The translations under genes were made by a program, and so were the position numbers. This document shows positions 36,422-45,609 of a stretch of 64,000 bases of DNA, piece by piece. The notes under the pieces are model-generated. The model was not told the DNA's origin, did not search any database, and saw only the letters and a program-made list of their open reading frames with translations. The DNA comes from Hoeflea_A sp965249925 (lineage in GTDB: Bacteria; Pseudomonadota; Alphaproteobacteria; Rhizobiales; Rhizobiaceae), in contig OZ252260.1 of assembly GCA_965249925.1 (NCBI GenBank), positions 7,316,001 through 7,380,000 on the forward strand. Reading direction: 5' to 3'. Position 1 is the first letter of the stretch, and each line of letters begins with the position of its first letter.

Positions 36422-37600
36422 ATGAACAATAGGCACGAGCCGGTGCTCATCGTCGGGGGCGGACCCGTCGGGTTGACCCTGGCCTGGCGATTGGATTCGG
36501 CGGGCGTGCCGGTCCGCCTGTTTGAGGCGGAAACCGAATTGCCCGATCAGCTGCGCGCATCGACATTTCATCCGCCAACGCTTGATATTTTTGATGCAGC
36601 CGGCATCACCGCGCAGTTGATCAGCCGTGGGCGGATTACGCCGACCTGGCAGATCCGCATGCATGAAACCGCCGAACGGGCTGAGTTCGATCTCGGTGTC
36701 TTGGATGGCGAAACCGCGCACCCCTACCGACTGCAATGCCGCCAGGTGGAACTGAGCCGCGCCCTCTTTGAACGGCTGTCTGATGGGGTCGTTCGCTTCG
36801 ATCAGGCCGTGGAAGCGGTCGACCAGGATAATGGTGGCGTGTCCGCCACCGTCGGCGGGACAACGGTGCGCGGGAGTTATCTCGTGGGGTGCGATGGCGC
36901 ACGCAGCCTTGTTCGGGACGCTGTTGGCGCCTCGTTTGAGGGCGGCACCTACCCGGACACGACGATCCTTGCCACCACGCACTTCCCGTTTGAAGAGCAC
37001 CTGGATGGACTATCCGGCGTCAACTACATCTGGAAAGATAACGGCACCTATTCGCTGCTGCGTCTCCCGGACCTGTGGCGCATCTCGCTGACGCCGCCGC
37101 CCGGACAATCCGACGAGGTGTCCCTCAGCGACGCGTGGATCCGCGATCAAAGCCGCGACATCGTCGCCGCCGCTATCGACATGGATATCGTCGAAAAACG
37201 CGCCTATCGGGTTCACCACCGCATCGCTTCGACCTATCGCAAAGGCCGCATCTTCATCGCCGGAGACGCGGCGCATCTCAACAGCCCGAAAGGCGGCATG
37301 GGCATGAACGGCGGCATACACGACGCCTGGAACCTGGCGGACAAGCTGATTGCCGTAGCCAATGGCGACGATCCCGCCACCCTCGACGCCTATGAACGGC
37401 AGCGGCGTGGCATCGCCCGCGACGATATCATCGCGCAGGCCGACGCCAATCAGAAGCGGATGAATGCAACCGATCCTGATTACCGACTCAATCAGCTTCG
37501 ACACCTGCAGGACATCGCCGCCGATCCGCAAAAAGCCAAAGCCTTTTTGCTCCGATCCTCTATGATCGAAGGTCTGCGCCGCGAAAGGGCCATACAATGA
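36422..37600 (+). CDS. FAD-dependent aromatic monooxygenase (PHBH fold)
   Basis: This is a 392-residue flavin hydroxylase. All three fingerprints are present: FAD-binding GGGPVG (12-17), CDGARS (157-162), and FIAGDAAHLNSP with GDAAH at 281-285. It should hydroxylate a small ring, or possibly a non-aromatic substrate, using NAD(P)H and O2. Length is at the short end of the MhpA/PHBH group; there is no C-terminal thioredoxin-like domain. I chose ATG 36422: AGGGGAC lies nine bases upstream; an earlier TTG at 36386 has no such site. First gene of the catabolic island, coupled by ATGA to the SDR. Confidence 0.92.
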   Translation: MNNRHEPVLIVGGGPVGLTLAWRLDSAGVPVRLFEAETELPDQLRASTFHPPTLDIFDAAGITAQLISRGRITPTWQIRMHETAERAEFDLGVLDGETAHPYRLQCRQVELSRALFERLSDGVVRFDQAVEAVDQDNGGVSATVGGTTVRGSYLVGCDGARSLVRDAVGASFEGGTYPDTTILATTHFPFEEHLDGLSGVNYIWKDNGTYSLLRLPDLWRISLTPPPGQSDEVSLSDAWIRDQSRDIVAAAIDMDIVEKRAYRVHHRIASTYRKGRIFIAGDAAHLNSPKGGMGMNGGIHDAWNLADKLIAVANGDDPATLDAYERQRRGIARDDIIAQADANQKRMNATDPDYRLNQLRHLQDIAADPQKAKAFLLRSSMIEGLRRERAIQ

Positions 37601-38322
37601 GTGACCGCTTGCTGATTCTTGGTGGTTGCGGCGGCATCGGACGGGTGCTCACGGACGCGTCCCGTTCCGCCGGATATGAGCCGATCGTTCTCGACCTGCC
37701 GGCATCGATTGCCGCGCATCCGCCAGCCGACGTCGAGGCGATCCCGGTGGACGCGTCGGACCACGAATCACTTGAGCAAGCGGCCCGCGACATTCCCGAT
37801 GGGTTGGCGGGTTTCGTCAACCTCTGCGGCTTTACGCCCGATCCCAAACCGGTGCTCGAAACGGATCCCGCCACCTGGGCGCATGTCATCGACGGCAACC
37901 TGAACGCCGCCTACCATGCGGCTCGTATCGTCGCCGGGAAGATCCGTTCAGGCGGCGCCGTCGTGCAGGTCGGGTCGGGCCTCGGCCATTTCGCCCGTCC
38001 GGGTTACGGCCCCTACGCCATTTCGAAAGCCGGAATAGCGGCACTGACACGGCAAATGGCGCTGGAACTCGCACCGCACATCCGGGTTAACTGCGTCGCA
38101 CCGTCGGCCGTCGATACGGCGTTTCTGCGCGGTGGCACCGGTCGTTCCGACGAGCAGCGGCAGATTTGGCTCGACATGGAGGCCTACCAGGCGGCGATAC
38201 CGCTGCGCCGCATTGCTACGTCCGAAGACGTGACCGCACCGATCCTGTTTCTGTTGTCCGACGGCGCCGGCTACATCACCGGTCAAGTGCTACAGGTGAA
38301 CGGCGGAGCCTACATGCCATGA
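37597..38322 (+). CDS. short-chain dehydrogenase/reductase
   Basis: This is a 241-residue SDR with the catalytic YxxxK (PYAISKAG) and Ser in VQVGSGLG. The N-terminal nucleotide motif is LGGCGGIG rather than TGxxxGIG, and the usual NNAG is NLCG, so this is an atypical member. It oxidises an alcohol or reduces a ketone with NAD(P). Its ATG overlaps the monooxygenase stop; the ALDH follows 10 bases later, suggesting sequential steps: hydroxylation, alcohol oxidation, aldehyde oxidation. Confidence 0.9.
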   Translation: MSDRLLILGGCGGIGRVLTDASRSAGYEPIVLDLPASIAAHPPADVEAIPVDASDHESLEQAARDIPDGLAGFVNLCGFTPDPKPVLETDPATWAHVIDGNLNAAYHAARIVAGKIRSGGAVVQVGSGLGHFARPGYGPYAISKAGIAALTRQMALELAPHIRVNCVAPSAVDTAFLRGGTGRSDEQRQIWLDMEAYQAAIPLRRIATSEDVTAPILFLLSDGAGYITGQVLQVNGGAYMP

Positions 38323-38332
38323 GAGGCGAGCC

Positions 38333-39829
38333 ATGAACTTCGGACTGCCCACCGATCCGCCAAAGACCGTCCACGGCCTGACCGGTGGCGCACCGGTGCG
38401 GGGACGTGGTCCGGAACTGCCGGTCTATTACCCGGCCACCGGCGCGCAGATCTCCTCACTCATCGAGGATGATCCAGACAATGTGGCAGCCGCCGTTGCC
38501 GCAGCTCGAAAAGCCTTTGACCATGGACCCTGGCCGCAGCTTTCAACCGAGGAACGGATCGAACGGCTCGATGCCTGCCGCTCGGTCATTGAAGAAAACG
38601 CCGAGGAACTGGCCCGGTTGGAATGTGCTGCCACCGGTTTGCTGTTGCGGGAACTGCGTACCCGGCACCTCAGTCGGGCCGCCTACAACTTTCGGTTCTT
38701 TGCAGAGTACATCAGCCAGGCTGCCGGTCAGCGCTACGGACAGACCAAGGGTTATGTAACGACGGTCGAGCGGGTTCCAGTCGGCGTTGCGGCTCTCATC
38801 GCTCCGTGGAACGCGCCGGTTGCGCTGGCCACGATGAAAATCGCTGCCGCCCTCGCCTTCGGCAATTGCTGCGTGCTCAAACCATCGGAACAGGCGCCGC
38901 TCGCCCTGGCACGCCTGGTGGAACTCCTGCAGGAGGTGCTGCCCGAGGGGGTGCTCAACCTTGTCAACGGACGCGGCCCGGTGACCGGCGCGGCGCTGGT
39001 TTCCCATCCCGATATCGATCTGGTGAGTTTCACCGGCGGCACCCGGACCGGCAGGGACATCATGTCGGCAGCCGGCCAAAACCTGGTGCCCTGCACCATG
39101 GAACTTGGCGGCAAATCGGCCAATATCGTCTTCGCCTCGGCCGATGTGGAGCGGGCGCTGGACGGTGCCCTGCTGGGTATTTTCTCCAACAATGGGCAGC
39201 AATGTCTCGCCGGTTCCCGCATTCTTGTCGAGCGACCCATTCTCGACGATTTCATCGACGGCTTTGTGGCCCGGGCTAAAAACGTCCGGGTCGGCGACCC
39301 TCTGGACGAGACGACCGAGATCGGCCCGCTCGCGTCGCGCCCGCATATGGAACGGGTCCTCGGATTCACCGATATCGCGACGCGGGATGGCGGCACGCTG
39401 CTGACCGGCGGAGCCCGGCGCTTGGATCTCGGCGATGGCTATTTCATCGAGCCGACAGCGGTCCGCGCCGCATCCAACGCATCGCAGGTTGCTCAGGACG
39501 AGATCTTCGGGCCGTTCGCGACGTTTCTTCCGTTCGACTCGCCTGAGGAGGCCGCAGGCTTGGCGAACGATACGCAATTCGGTCTGGTGTCCTACGTCTG
39601 GTCGGACCACCTGCCCACCGTCAGCTACATGTCAGAAACCCTGCGGTCCGGTGTGGTATGGATCAACACGCCGATGATGCGAGAGCTGCGGGCGCCGTTC
39701 GGCGGGTTCAAATCGTCGGGCGTCGGACGTGAAGGCGGCGCCTCGTGCGAGGCGTTCTACACAGAAGAAAAAACGGTCACCGTGCCGACTGTTCCACCTC
39801 CATTGCGAAAGCTTGGCATGCAAACATAG
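38333..39829 (+). CDS. NAD(P)-dependent aldehyde dehydrogenase
   Basis: This is a 498-residue aldehyde dehydrogenase with the oxyanion Asn160 in APWNAPV, general base Glu257 in MELGGKS, and nucleophile Cys291 in NNGQQCLAG. It should oxidise a semialdehyde or aromatic aldehyde to the acid. It lies in a plus-strand operon between the SDR and a TRAP transporter, so the substrate probably derives from the imported compound. GAGGCGAG precedes the ATG. All catalytic residues are intact. Confidence 0.95.
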   Translation: MNFGLPTDPPKTVHGLTGGAPVRGRGPELPVYYPATGAQISSLIEDDPDNVAAAVAAARKAFDHGPWPQLSTEERIERLDACRSVIEENAEELARLECAATGLLLRELRTRHLSRAAYNFRFFAEYISQAAGQRYGQTKGYVTTVERVPVGVAALIAPWNAPVALATMKIAAALAFGNCCVLKPSEQAPLALARLVELLQEVLPEGVLNLVNGRGPVTGAALVSHPDIDLVSFTGGTRTGRDIMSAAGQNLVPCTMELGGKSANIVFASADVERALDGALLGIFSNNGQQCLAGSRILVERPILDDFIDGFVARAKNVRVGDPLDETTEIGPLASRPHMERVLGFTDIATRDGGTLLTGGARRLDLGDGYFIEPTAVRAASNASQVAQDEIFGPFATFLPFDSPEEAAGLANDTQFGLVSYVWSDHLPTVSYMSETLRSGVVWINTPMMRELRAPFGGFKSSGVGREGGASCEAFYTEEKTVTVPTVPPPLRKLGMQT

Positions 39830-39864
39830 CAGCTACGGACTCAACCACCGACAGGGAGAAGAAC

Positions 39865-40875
39865 ATGAGAAAACTAATGAGGCTGATTGCCGGCGCCGTG
39901 TTGGCGACGGGACTGGTCGCCGGATCGGCCAGCGCACAGGAACTGATCAAGGTCGGAACCTTCGTTCCGGAGCAAAGCGTCGGGGTGTCCCGGGTTATCA
40001 AACCCTGGATGGAAGCGGTCGGTGCGGAGGCCGGCGACGACATCCGGCTCCAGGGTTTCTGGGGCGGCACGTTGGGCAAGAGCCCGTTCAAGCAATTCGA
40101 CCTGGTGCAAAACGGCGTTGCCGACGTGACCTGGGTGCTTCCGGGCTACACTGCCGGACAGTTTCCGGAAATGGGACTGTTTGAACTGCCTTTCCTTTTC
40201 CGTACGGCCGAAGAAGCCTCCGTCGTCGGCTGGAAGCTCCACGAAGAAGGTCTGCTGACCGGATTTGACGGGGTGGAGGTGATCGGCTTCTTCGCCGCCG
40301 AACCGAACGCCCTGTTCATGCGCGAAAAGATTTCCTCGCTTGACGATCTGAAGAACAAGAAGATCCGATCGGTCGGCGGCATTCACGCCAGCTGGCTGGA
40401 AAGCCTCGGCGCTGCACCGCAGACGCTGAGTTCGGCCGAAATGAACGAGGCGCTCAACCGCGGCACCATCGATGGGGTGATCCAAGGCTGGACGGGCATG
40501 CGCACGTTCAAGACCCTGCCGCTGGTCAATCAGGCCTATTCGGTGCCGGCCGGAGCGATTCCGTTCCTGTTGCTGATGAACAAAGCCAAATGGGACAGCC
40601 TGTCGCCGGATGCGCAGAGCGCTGTCATGAAGCATGGCGGACTGGCCATGGCACAGTCCGGAGGCGAAGCCTACACCAGCATCGGCGGCGACATTCGCAA
40701 CGACGTCGCTTCAGAGGCCCGCATCGAGATGATCGAGCCGGATGCAGACACGCTGGCCGCCTATGAACAGCGGGCGCAACAGGTGCACGACGCCTGGATC
40801 GCCGAGACACCGAACGGGCAGGCTGTTTACGACCGTGCCGTCGCGCTTCTTCAGGAAATGCGGGGCGACAGCTGA
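39865..40875 (+). CDS. dctP: TRAP transporter solute-binding protein, DctP family
   Basis: This is a 336-residue periplasmic protein with a signal peptide ending GSASA near residue 26. The DctP fold shows the family's RSVGGIHASWLESLGAAPQ region, whose Arg binds the carboxylate of the ligand, then E-M-N-E-A-L-N-R-G-T-I-D-G. It delivers an organic acid to the membrane subunits next in the operon. I chose ATG 39865 because AGGGAG lies upstream and the signal peptide begins there. The stop overlaps the DctQ start as TGATG. Confidence 0.93.
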   Translation: MRKLMRLIAGAVLATGLVAGSASAQELIKVGTFVPEQSVGVSRVIKPWMEAVGAEAGDDIRLQGFWGGTLGKSPFKQFDLVQNGVADVTWVLPGYTAGQFPEMGLFELPFLFRTAEEASVVGWKLHEEGLLTGFDGVEVIGFFAAEPNALFMREKISSLDDLKNKKIRSVGGIHASWLESLGAAPQTLSSAEMNEALNRGTIDGVIQGWTGMRTFKTLPLVNQAYSVPAGAIPFLLLMNKAKWDSLSPDAQSAVMKHGGLAMAQSGGEAYTSIGGDIRNDVASEARIEMIEPDADTLAAYEQRAQQVHDAWIAETPNGQAVYDRAVALLQEMRGDS

Positions 40876-41432
40876 TGCAGGGCGGTGCCGGATCCCTCGC
40901 CCGGCGGCTCGACCGGTTGACCCAGACCGTTGCAATTGTCGGGTTCCTCGGATTGGTGGTGATGGCACTGCTGATTTTCTACGACGGTGCGGCGCGCTAT
41001 CTCGGTGCGCCGCGCATATCCGGATTTTCAGACTACGGCGAAGTCGTGTTCCCGATCGTCATCGCCAGCTGTTTTCCGGCCGGTCTGCTGCGCCAGACGA
41101 ATGTGACGGTCCGCGTCCTGGGCAAGCTGGGCGGCCAGCGCCTCAACGCGGTCCTTGAGACCTTCGCGGCACTTGTGACGCTGGTTTTTTTCGCCATCCT
41201 GGCTTGGCAGTTCGTCAACCTGACAATCCAATATGGCGCGGGCGGCCGAACCAGCCGCACCATCGATATCCCTTTGGCCCCTTGGTGGTGGATTACCACC
41301 GCGATCATGGCGATTTGCGTTCCGGTTCAGGCCTTTGTCTTCTGGTCCTGGCTGAAGGCCGCGACGTTGGGCCACGACCCGGAAATCGCGTCGCTCAACC
41401 ATGACGCCCTGCTCGACAGCGGGGCGTCCTGA
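40875..41432 (+). CDS. dctQ: TRAP transporter small permease, DctQ family
   Basis: This is a 185-residue small membrane subunit with four predicted helices (first near residue 17). It shows the family's conserved arrangement: FYDGAARYL after the first helix, and FPIVIASCFPAGLLRQTNVTVRV leading to the second, split by a Pro. It works with DctM in sodium-driven uptake. It is flanked by dctP (TGATG overlap) and dctM (three bases). Confidence 0.92.
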   Translation: MQGGAGSLARRLDRLTQTVAIVGFLGLVVMALLIFYDGAARYLGAPRISGFSDYGEVVFPIVIASCFPAGLLRQTNVTVRVLGKLGGQRLNAVLETFAALVTLVFFAILAWQFVNLTIQYGAGGRTSRTIDIPLAPWWWITTAIMAICVPVQAFVFWSWLKAATLGHDPEIASLNHDALLDSGAS

Positions 41433-41435
41433 GCG

Positions 41436-42749
41436 ATGGTCTCGGACCCCCTGACCACCGGCCTTCTGGGCCTGGCGGCCATGTTCGTTCTGATCGTGTT
41501 GCAGGTGCCCGTCGGCATTGCCATGGGCGTTGTCGGCGTTGTCGGCACTGGCCTCATCATCGGCTTCGGCCCCGCCTTGACACTGCTTGCCACCGAACCG
41601 TCGGCCGCCATGGCGGCTGAAGGCCTGGCGGTGATCGCCATGTTTCTGCTGATGGGCAATCTGGCCCATGTCGGCGGCCTCTCCGACGAGCTCTACCGGC
41701 TCGCCTACGTTTATCTGGGCCACCGGCGTGGCGGCCTGATCTTCGCGACTATTGGTGCCTGCGCGGGTTTTGGCGCCGTCTGCGGGTCGTCGGTCGCCAC
41801 GGCGGCGACCATGGCGCGCATTGCGCTGCCGCAGATGCTGGATCGCAATTATGCAAAGTCGCTGGCCGCCGGATCGATAGCCGCCGGCGGCACACTCGGC
41901 ATGATTATCCCGCCCTCCGTGGTGATGATCCTTTACGCAATCCTGACGGAAAACTCGATTATCGCGCTGTTTCTCGCGGCGATCGTCCCGGGCCTTATGG
42001 CCGTGTTTCTGTACTTTGCCGCGATCGCCATCGTGGTTCGCATGAAGCCCGACATCGCACCCCTCGGCGACCGCGCATCCTGGCAGGAACGGCGCCGCGT
42101 CGCCATGCGAAGCTGGGCCGTGGTGCTGCTCGCCATTATCGTTTCAGGTGGAATCTACACGGGCGTCTTCACGGTCAGCGAGGCAGCTGCCGTCGGGGCC
42201 TCGATGGCGTTGTTCCTGGCCATCTTCCGACGCCGGCTGACACGGCCGAAATTTCTCGCCTCGCTTGGCGACACCGCCTCCAACACCGGGTTGATTTTCG
42301 TCATCATCATCGGTGCCTCGGTCTTCTCATACTTCGCCACGCTGTCGGGACTGCCGGCCGCCACCGTCGCCTGGATCGAATCGCTCAACTTGCCGCCGAT
42401 CATGGTGATCGGTCTGCTGATGGTGTTCTATCTGATCCTGGGATCGATCTTCGACACCATCGCCGCCATGGTACTGACGCTGCCCTTCGTCTACCCGCTT
42501 GTCATCGGACTGGGCTACGATCCCGTCTGGTGGGGTGTCGTCAACGTTGTCGTCATCGAACTCGGTATGATCACCCCACCCATCGGCATCAACGTCTTCG
42601 TTCTGCATGGCATGGCGCGAGACCTGCCGTTGGGCACGATCTTCAGTGGCGTCATTCCATTCGTCTTCGCCGACCTCGTCAGGCTCATTCTGCTCATCGT
42701 CTTTCCGGGCCTGAGCCTGTGGTTACCGGGAGCGCTTGGATGGCTGTGA
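41436..42749 (+). CDS. dctM: TRAP transporter large permease, DctM family
   Basis: This is a 437-residue transporter with about 11-12 helices. Hallmarks are the repeated hairpin motifs: AAGGTLGMIIPPSVVMILYAI in the first half, split by family convention, and ELGMITPPIGINVFVLHGMA in the second. It carries out sodium-coupled transport of the solute handed over by DctP. The last ten bases overlap the start of the racemase-family gene, so the enzyme is expressed with the transporter. Confidence 0.95.
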   Translation: MVSDPLTTGLLGLAAMFVLIVLQVPVGIAMGVVGVVGTGLIIGFGPALTLLATEPSAAMAAEGLAVIAMFLLMGNLAHVGGLSDELYRLAYVYLGHRRGGLIFATIGACAGFGAVCGSSVATAATMARIALPQMLDRNYAKSLAAGSIAAGGTLGMIIPPSVVMILYAILTENSIIALFLAAIVPGLMAVFLYFAAIAIVVRMKPDIAPLGDRASWQERRRVAMRSWAVVLLAIIVSGGIYTGVFTVSEAAAVGASMALFLAIFRRRLTRPKFLASLGDTASNTGLIFVIIIGASVFSYFATLSGLPAATVAWIESLNLPPIMVIGLLMVFYLILGSIFDTIAAMVLTLPFVYPLVIGLGYDPVWWGVVNVVVIELGMITPPIGINVFVLHGMARDLPLGTIFSGVIPFVFADLVRLILLIVFPGLSLWLPGALGWL

Positions 42750-43537
42750 ACCGGCTCAAGGACTATGGCAGCGAAGGATTGCTCGGTGTTCTGACGCCGC
42801 AGGCGAACACCACTGTCGAACCCGAGTTCTGGTCCCTGCTCCCACCCGGCTGGTCGTTGCTGAATGCGCGGCTGACGTCTTCTCACGGCAGTATCGAGGA
42901 ACGGCTGGTCGACTACGCCGGGCAATTCGCGAAAACGGCTGACCGTTTCGCCAACAGCCCGGTGGAGTGCATCGCTGCCGCATGCACGGGCACGTCCTAT
43001 CTGATCGGAGCCGAGCGCGAAGCACAGATCGTCGCCGAAATGGAGGATAGCCTTGGCTTTCCTTTCTGGACTGCGGCGCGCGCCTCGACCGCAGCACTGC
43101 GCGCCATGAGCGCATCGCGCATTGCTTTGCTGACACCCTATCCCGACAGCCTCAACGTTGCTTCGACCCGCTACTGGGAAGAACAGGGTTTCACGGTGAT
43201 CGCCAAGACCGGTCCGGCGCTTGAAGAGGAGGCCTTCCATCCGATCTACGCGATGGCGGGCGGTGGTGTGCTTGCCGCCTACGAACGCCTTTCGCAAGAA
43301 GACGCCGACGCCATTCTCATGCTCGGCACCGGAATGGCGACACTGGCCCCCCTGCTTGCGGGCCAAAAACGCGGCCTTAGGCCGGCGATTTCCTGCAATG
43401 TGGCCCTCGCATGGGCTGCCACGAACCATGCAATCGACCCGCGCACCCGCGACGCCACGCTTCCCCATTGGATTGCCGGAAAACACTGGGCCAAACGTCT
43501 GCGTTTGCTTTTTCCCGGGGCGTCCTTGACGGCCTGA
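42740..43537 (+). CDS. Asp/Glu racemase-superfamily protein (maleate isomerase/arylmalonate decarboxylase-like)
   Basis: This is a 265-residue protein of the two-fold Asp/Glu racemase superfamily. The first-half site is AACTGTSYL, with Cys82 in the catalytic position. The matching second-half loop reads LMLGTGMATL where many relatives have a second Cys, so a one-cysteine chemistry is possible; Cys219 is elsewhere. Relatives isomerise maleate, racemise amino acids, or decarboxylate malonates. ATG 42740 lies inside the dctM end with GGGAGCG upstream. The island context favours action on a dicarboxylate intermediate. Confidence 0.82.
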   Translation: MAVNRLKDYGSEGLLGVLTPQANTTVEPEFWSLLPPGWSLLNARLTSSHGSIEERLVDYAGQFAKTADRFANSPVECIAAACTGTSYLIGAEREAQIVAEMEDSLGFPFWTAARASTAALRAMSASRIALLTPYPDSLNVASTRYWEEQGFTVIAKTGPALEEEAFHPIYAMAGGGVLAAYERLSQEDADAILMLGTGMATLAPLLAGQKRGLRPAISCNVALAWAATNHAIDPRTRDATLPHWIAGKHWAKRLRLLFPGASLTA

Positions 43538-43617
43538 CCCAACCCCTCGCCTCGACTGAAATCATCCGCAGTGTGTGGCAAATACCAACGACCCCGGTGC
43601 CGCGACCGAAAATAATA

Positions 43618-43640
43618 GCCCTCCAGGCAGGATGGAGGGC
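43618..43640 (+). promoter_or_regulatory. hairpin that overlaps the ribosome site of the next gene
   Basis: GCCCTCC (43618-43624) pairs perfectly with GGAGGGC (43634-43640). The 3' arm is the ribosome-binding site for ATG 43644, so folding would block translation. It may be a translational switch or a coincidental terminator-like stem lacking a T tract. Confidence 0.45.
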
Positions 43641-43643
43641 GCG

Positions 43644-44633
43644 ATGTCCGAGCGAAGGACGGACCGGTTGTTTGACGCAGTTCGGGCATGGATCATGCGC
43701 AATGCACCGGAATTGCAATTCTGGGGATATGAGGGTGGAAACCTGTTGGCGGCCATTGCCGGTGCCGGCGGTTTTGCCGTTTTCCAGGCCAGTGTCCTGA
43801 CTACCCTGTCGGCACCAGAGACCGGCGGAGCGGAGAAAATGGTGCTGCTGCTGACGCAGTTCCCCGATGCAACCGCCACGATCGGGCTGGCGATCGTTGT
43901 GCTCTGGTCAATCGGGTTGGGTGCCGCAGCCCGCAGAAGTGCCCTGCCCGGGGCGCAGGTGTGGAGCGACGCTATCGCGGCGATCGCCGGCGTTCTGCTG
44001 GTTTGCGCAACGCTGCTGTTCGGCGCCAGCTGGATTACGCTGTCGGCGGTTTTGTTTGTATCCGCTTCGGTGCTGCTGCGTCTCTGCCGCATCTTCCCGG
44101 TGTTTTTGAAACTTGGCGGGTTGCTTTTGACCGCCGGCGGTTTCTGTCTGGCAACCCCTGGCGTTGCCGCGTTGCGCGCCGATGGCGACCTTTGGGTAGC
44201 TTTCTTTACGGCGGGCACGGGTCTTTTCGTGGCGGCGGCGGGTCTGATGACCTATCGCGGCGGTATTGACGCCTGCGCGGCAGCCGGGCAGCAAACCGCA
44301 CCGAGGGCCAAGCGCGGCCTGTGTCAGGTCTGTGGTCCCGTTGCCAGGGTGCTCGAAACTGCGCTGGATAAGCCGGTAAACCTCATCGTCGACGCGGTCG
44401 TGCTGCCCTCCCTGATCTGGGTGGACGACGAAACCAAAATCCAGGCACCATTTCTCACTTCCATGTGGGCGCGTCTGCCATGGCGGGTCATGACCGCAGC
44501 AGCTGCCCTGGCAAGCGGCACCGCGTACGGCGTCACCTTCGCAGCCGCAAACCTGTGTTGGGCGGTCGGTGATGTCTCGATGGGCTCGCTCGATTGGGAG
44601 CGGGAGCCTGTTGACGATGTAACGATGGCCTGA
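43644..44633 (+). CDS. membrane protein of unknown function
   Basis: This is a 329-residue protein with about six hydrophobic helices between residues ~30 and 220 and a soluble C-terminal region with one further hydrophobic stretch (PWRVMTAAAALASGTAYGV). I do not recognise a family. A GLCQVCGP segment gives two closely spaced Cys. I chose ATG 43644 because GGAGGG is a few bases upstream; GTG 43575 and ATG 43632 are alternatives. It is the last plus-strand gene of the island and converges on the FAH-family gene. Its relation to the catabolic genes is unclear. Confidence 0.65.
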   Translation: MSERRTDRLFDAVRAWIMRNAPELQFWGYEGGNLLAAIAGAGGFAVFQASVLTTLSAPETGGAEKMVLLLTQFPDATATIGLAIVVLWSIGLGAAARRSALPGAQVWSDAIAAIAGVLLVCATLLFGASWITLSAVLFVSASVLLRLCRIFPVFLKLGGLLLTAGGFCLATPGVAALRADGDLWVAFFTAGTGLFVAAAGLMTYRGGIDACAAAGQQTAPRAKRGLCQVCGPVARVLETALDKPVNLIVDAVVLPSLIWVDDETKIQAPFLTSMWARLPWRVMTAAAALASGTAYGVTFAAANLCWAVGDVSMGSLDWEREPVDDVTMA

Positions 44634-44645
44634 TCCCAGCGGCGA

Positions 44646-45494
44646 TCAGGGCGCAGCCTTGACCGCCTGACTCTGGGTTCCCAGGCCCTCGATTCCGAGT
44701 TCCATGCGATCGCCCGGCTTGAGATAGACGGGATCGGGTTTTTGTCCCATGCCGACGCCAGGCGGCGTTCCGGTCGAGATCACGTCACCCGGTTGCAGGC
44801 TCATGAACCGCGACAGGTAGGACACCAGGAAAGCGACGCCGTAAACCATGGTGGCGGTCGATCCCTCCTGATACCGCTTGCCGTTGACCTCCAGGTACAT
44901 GGGCAATGCCTGCGGATCGGCGATTTCGTCACGCGTGACCAGGTAGGGTCCGATCGGACCGAACGTATCGGCGCATTTGCCTTTTGCCCACTGTCCCGAC
45001 CGCTTCAATTGAAAATCGCGCTCTGACACATCATTCATGATGCAGTAGCCGGCTATATGGTCCAGGGCTTCCTCCTCGGAGACGTATTTTGCTTCCTTGC
45101 CGATGACGAAGGCGAGTTCCACTTCCCAATCCGTCGCCGCCGAACCGCGCGGTATTTCGACATCGTCGTTAGGACCGCAAATAGCCGAGGTTGCCTTGAA
45201 AAAGATCACCGGCTCCGGCGGCACGTCCATACCGGCTTCCTCGGCATGGTCGGAATAATTGAGACCGATGCAGACGACCTTGCCGACGCCGGCGACACAG
45301 GGACCGATGCGCACGGAGTTCTCGACCTTCGGGAGGCTTGCCGGGTCCAGCGCACGCAGCCGATCCAGCGCTCCGTCGCCGAGCACCTCGCCGCCGATAT
45401 CATCCACGTAACCCGACAGGTCGCGAATGACCCCATCGTCCCCCATCAGCCCGGGCTTTTCGTCGCCCGCGTCGCCAAACCGCAGCAGTTTCAT
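44646..45494 (-). CDS. fumarylacetoacetate hydrolase-family protein
   Basis: This is a ~282-residue FAH-fold enzyme. The metal site appears in WEVELAFVIGKE with the downstream MNDVSERDFQ, both typical of the YcgM/fumarylpyruvate hydrolase group, as is SYLSRFMSLQPGDVISTGTP. It cleaves a C-C bond in acylpyruvates or decarboxylates/hydrates 2-keto acids. ATG 45494 is supported by GAGGG. It is convergent with the island's plus-strand genes and may act on a ring-cleavage product or dicarboxylate. Confidence 0.92.
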   Translation of the reverse strand: MKLLRFGDAGDEKPGLMGDDGVIRDLSGYVDDIGGEVLGDGALDRLRALDPASLPKVENSVRIGPCVAGVGKVVCIGLNYSDHAEEAGMDVPPEPVIFFKATSAICGPNDDVEIPRGSAATDWEVELAFVIGKEAKYVSEEEALDHIAGYCIMNDVSERDFQLKRSGQWAKGKCADTFGPIGPYLVTRDEIADPQALPMYLEVNGKRYQEGSTATMVYGVAFLVSYLSRFMSLQPGDVISTGTPPGVGMGQKPDPVYLKPGDRMELGIEGLGTQSQAVKAAP

Positions 45495-45609
45495 ATGTCC
45501 CTCATCCTGGAAGACGGCACCCATCGTGCCCTGAATTCGAAGCGCCGTTATGGTTAGTGTCTAGGTGGCGGCTTGTATAGCCCTATTCGGCCAGATACCG
45601 ATCTGCTGC

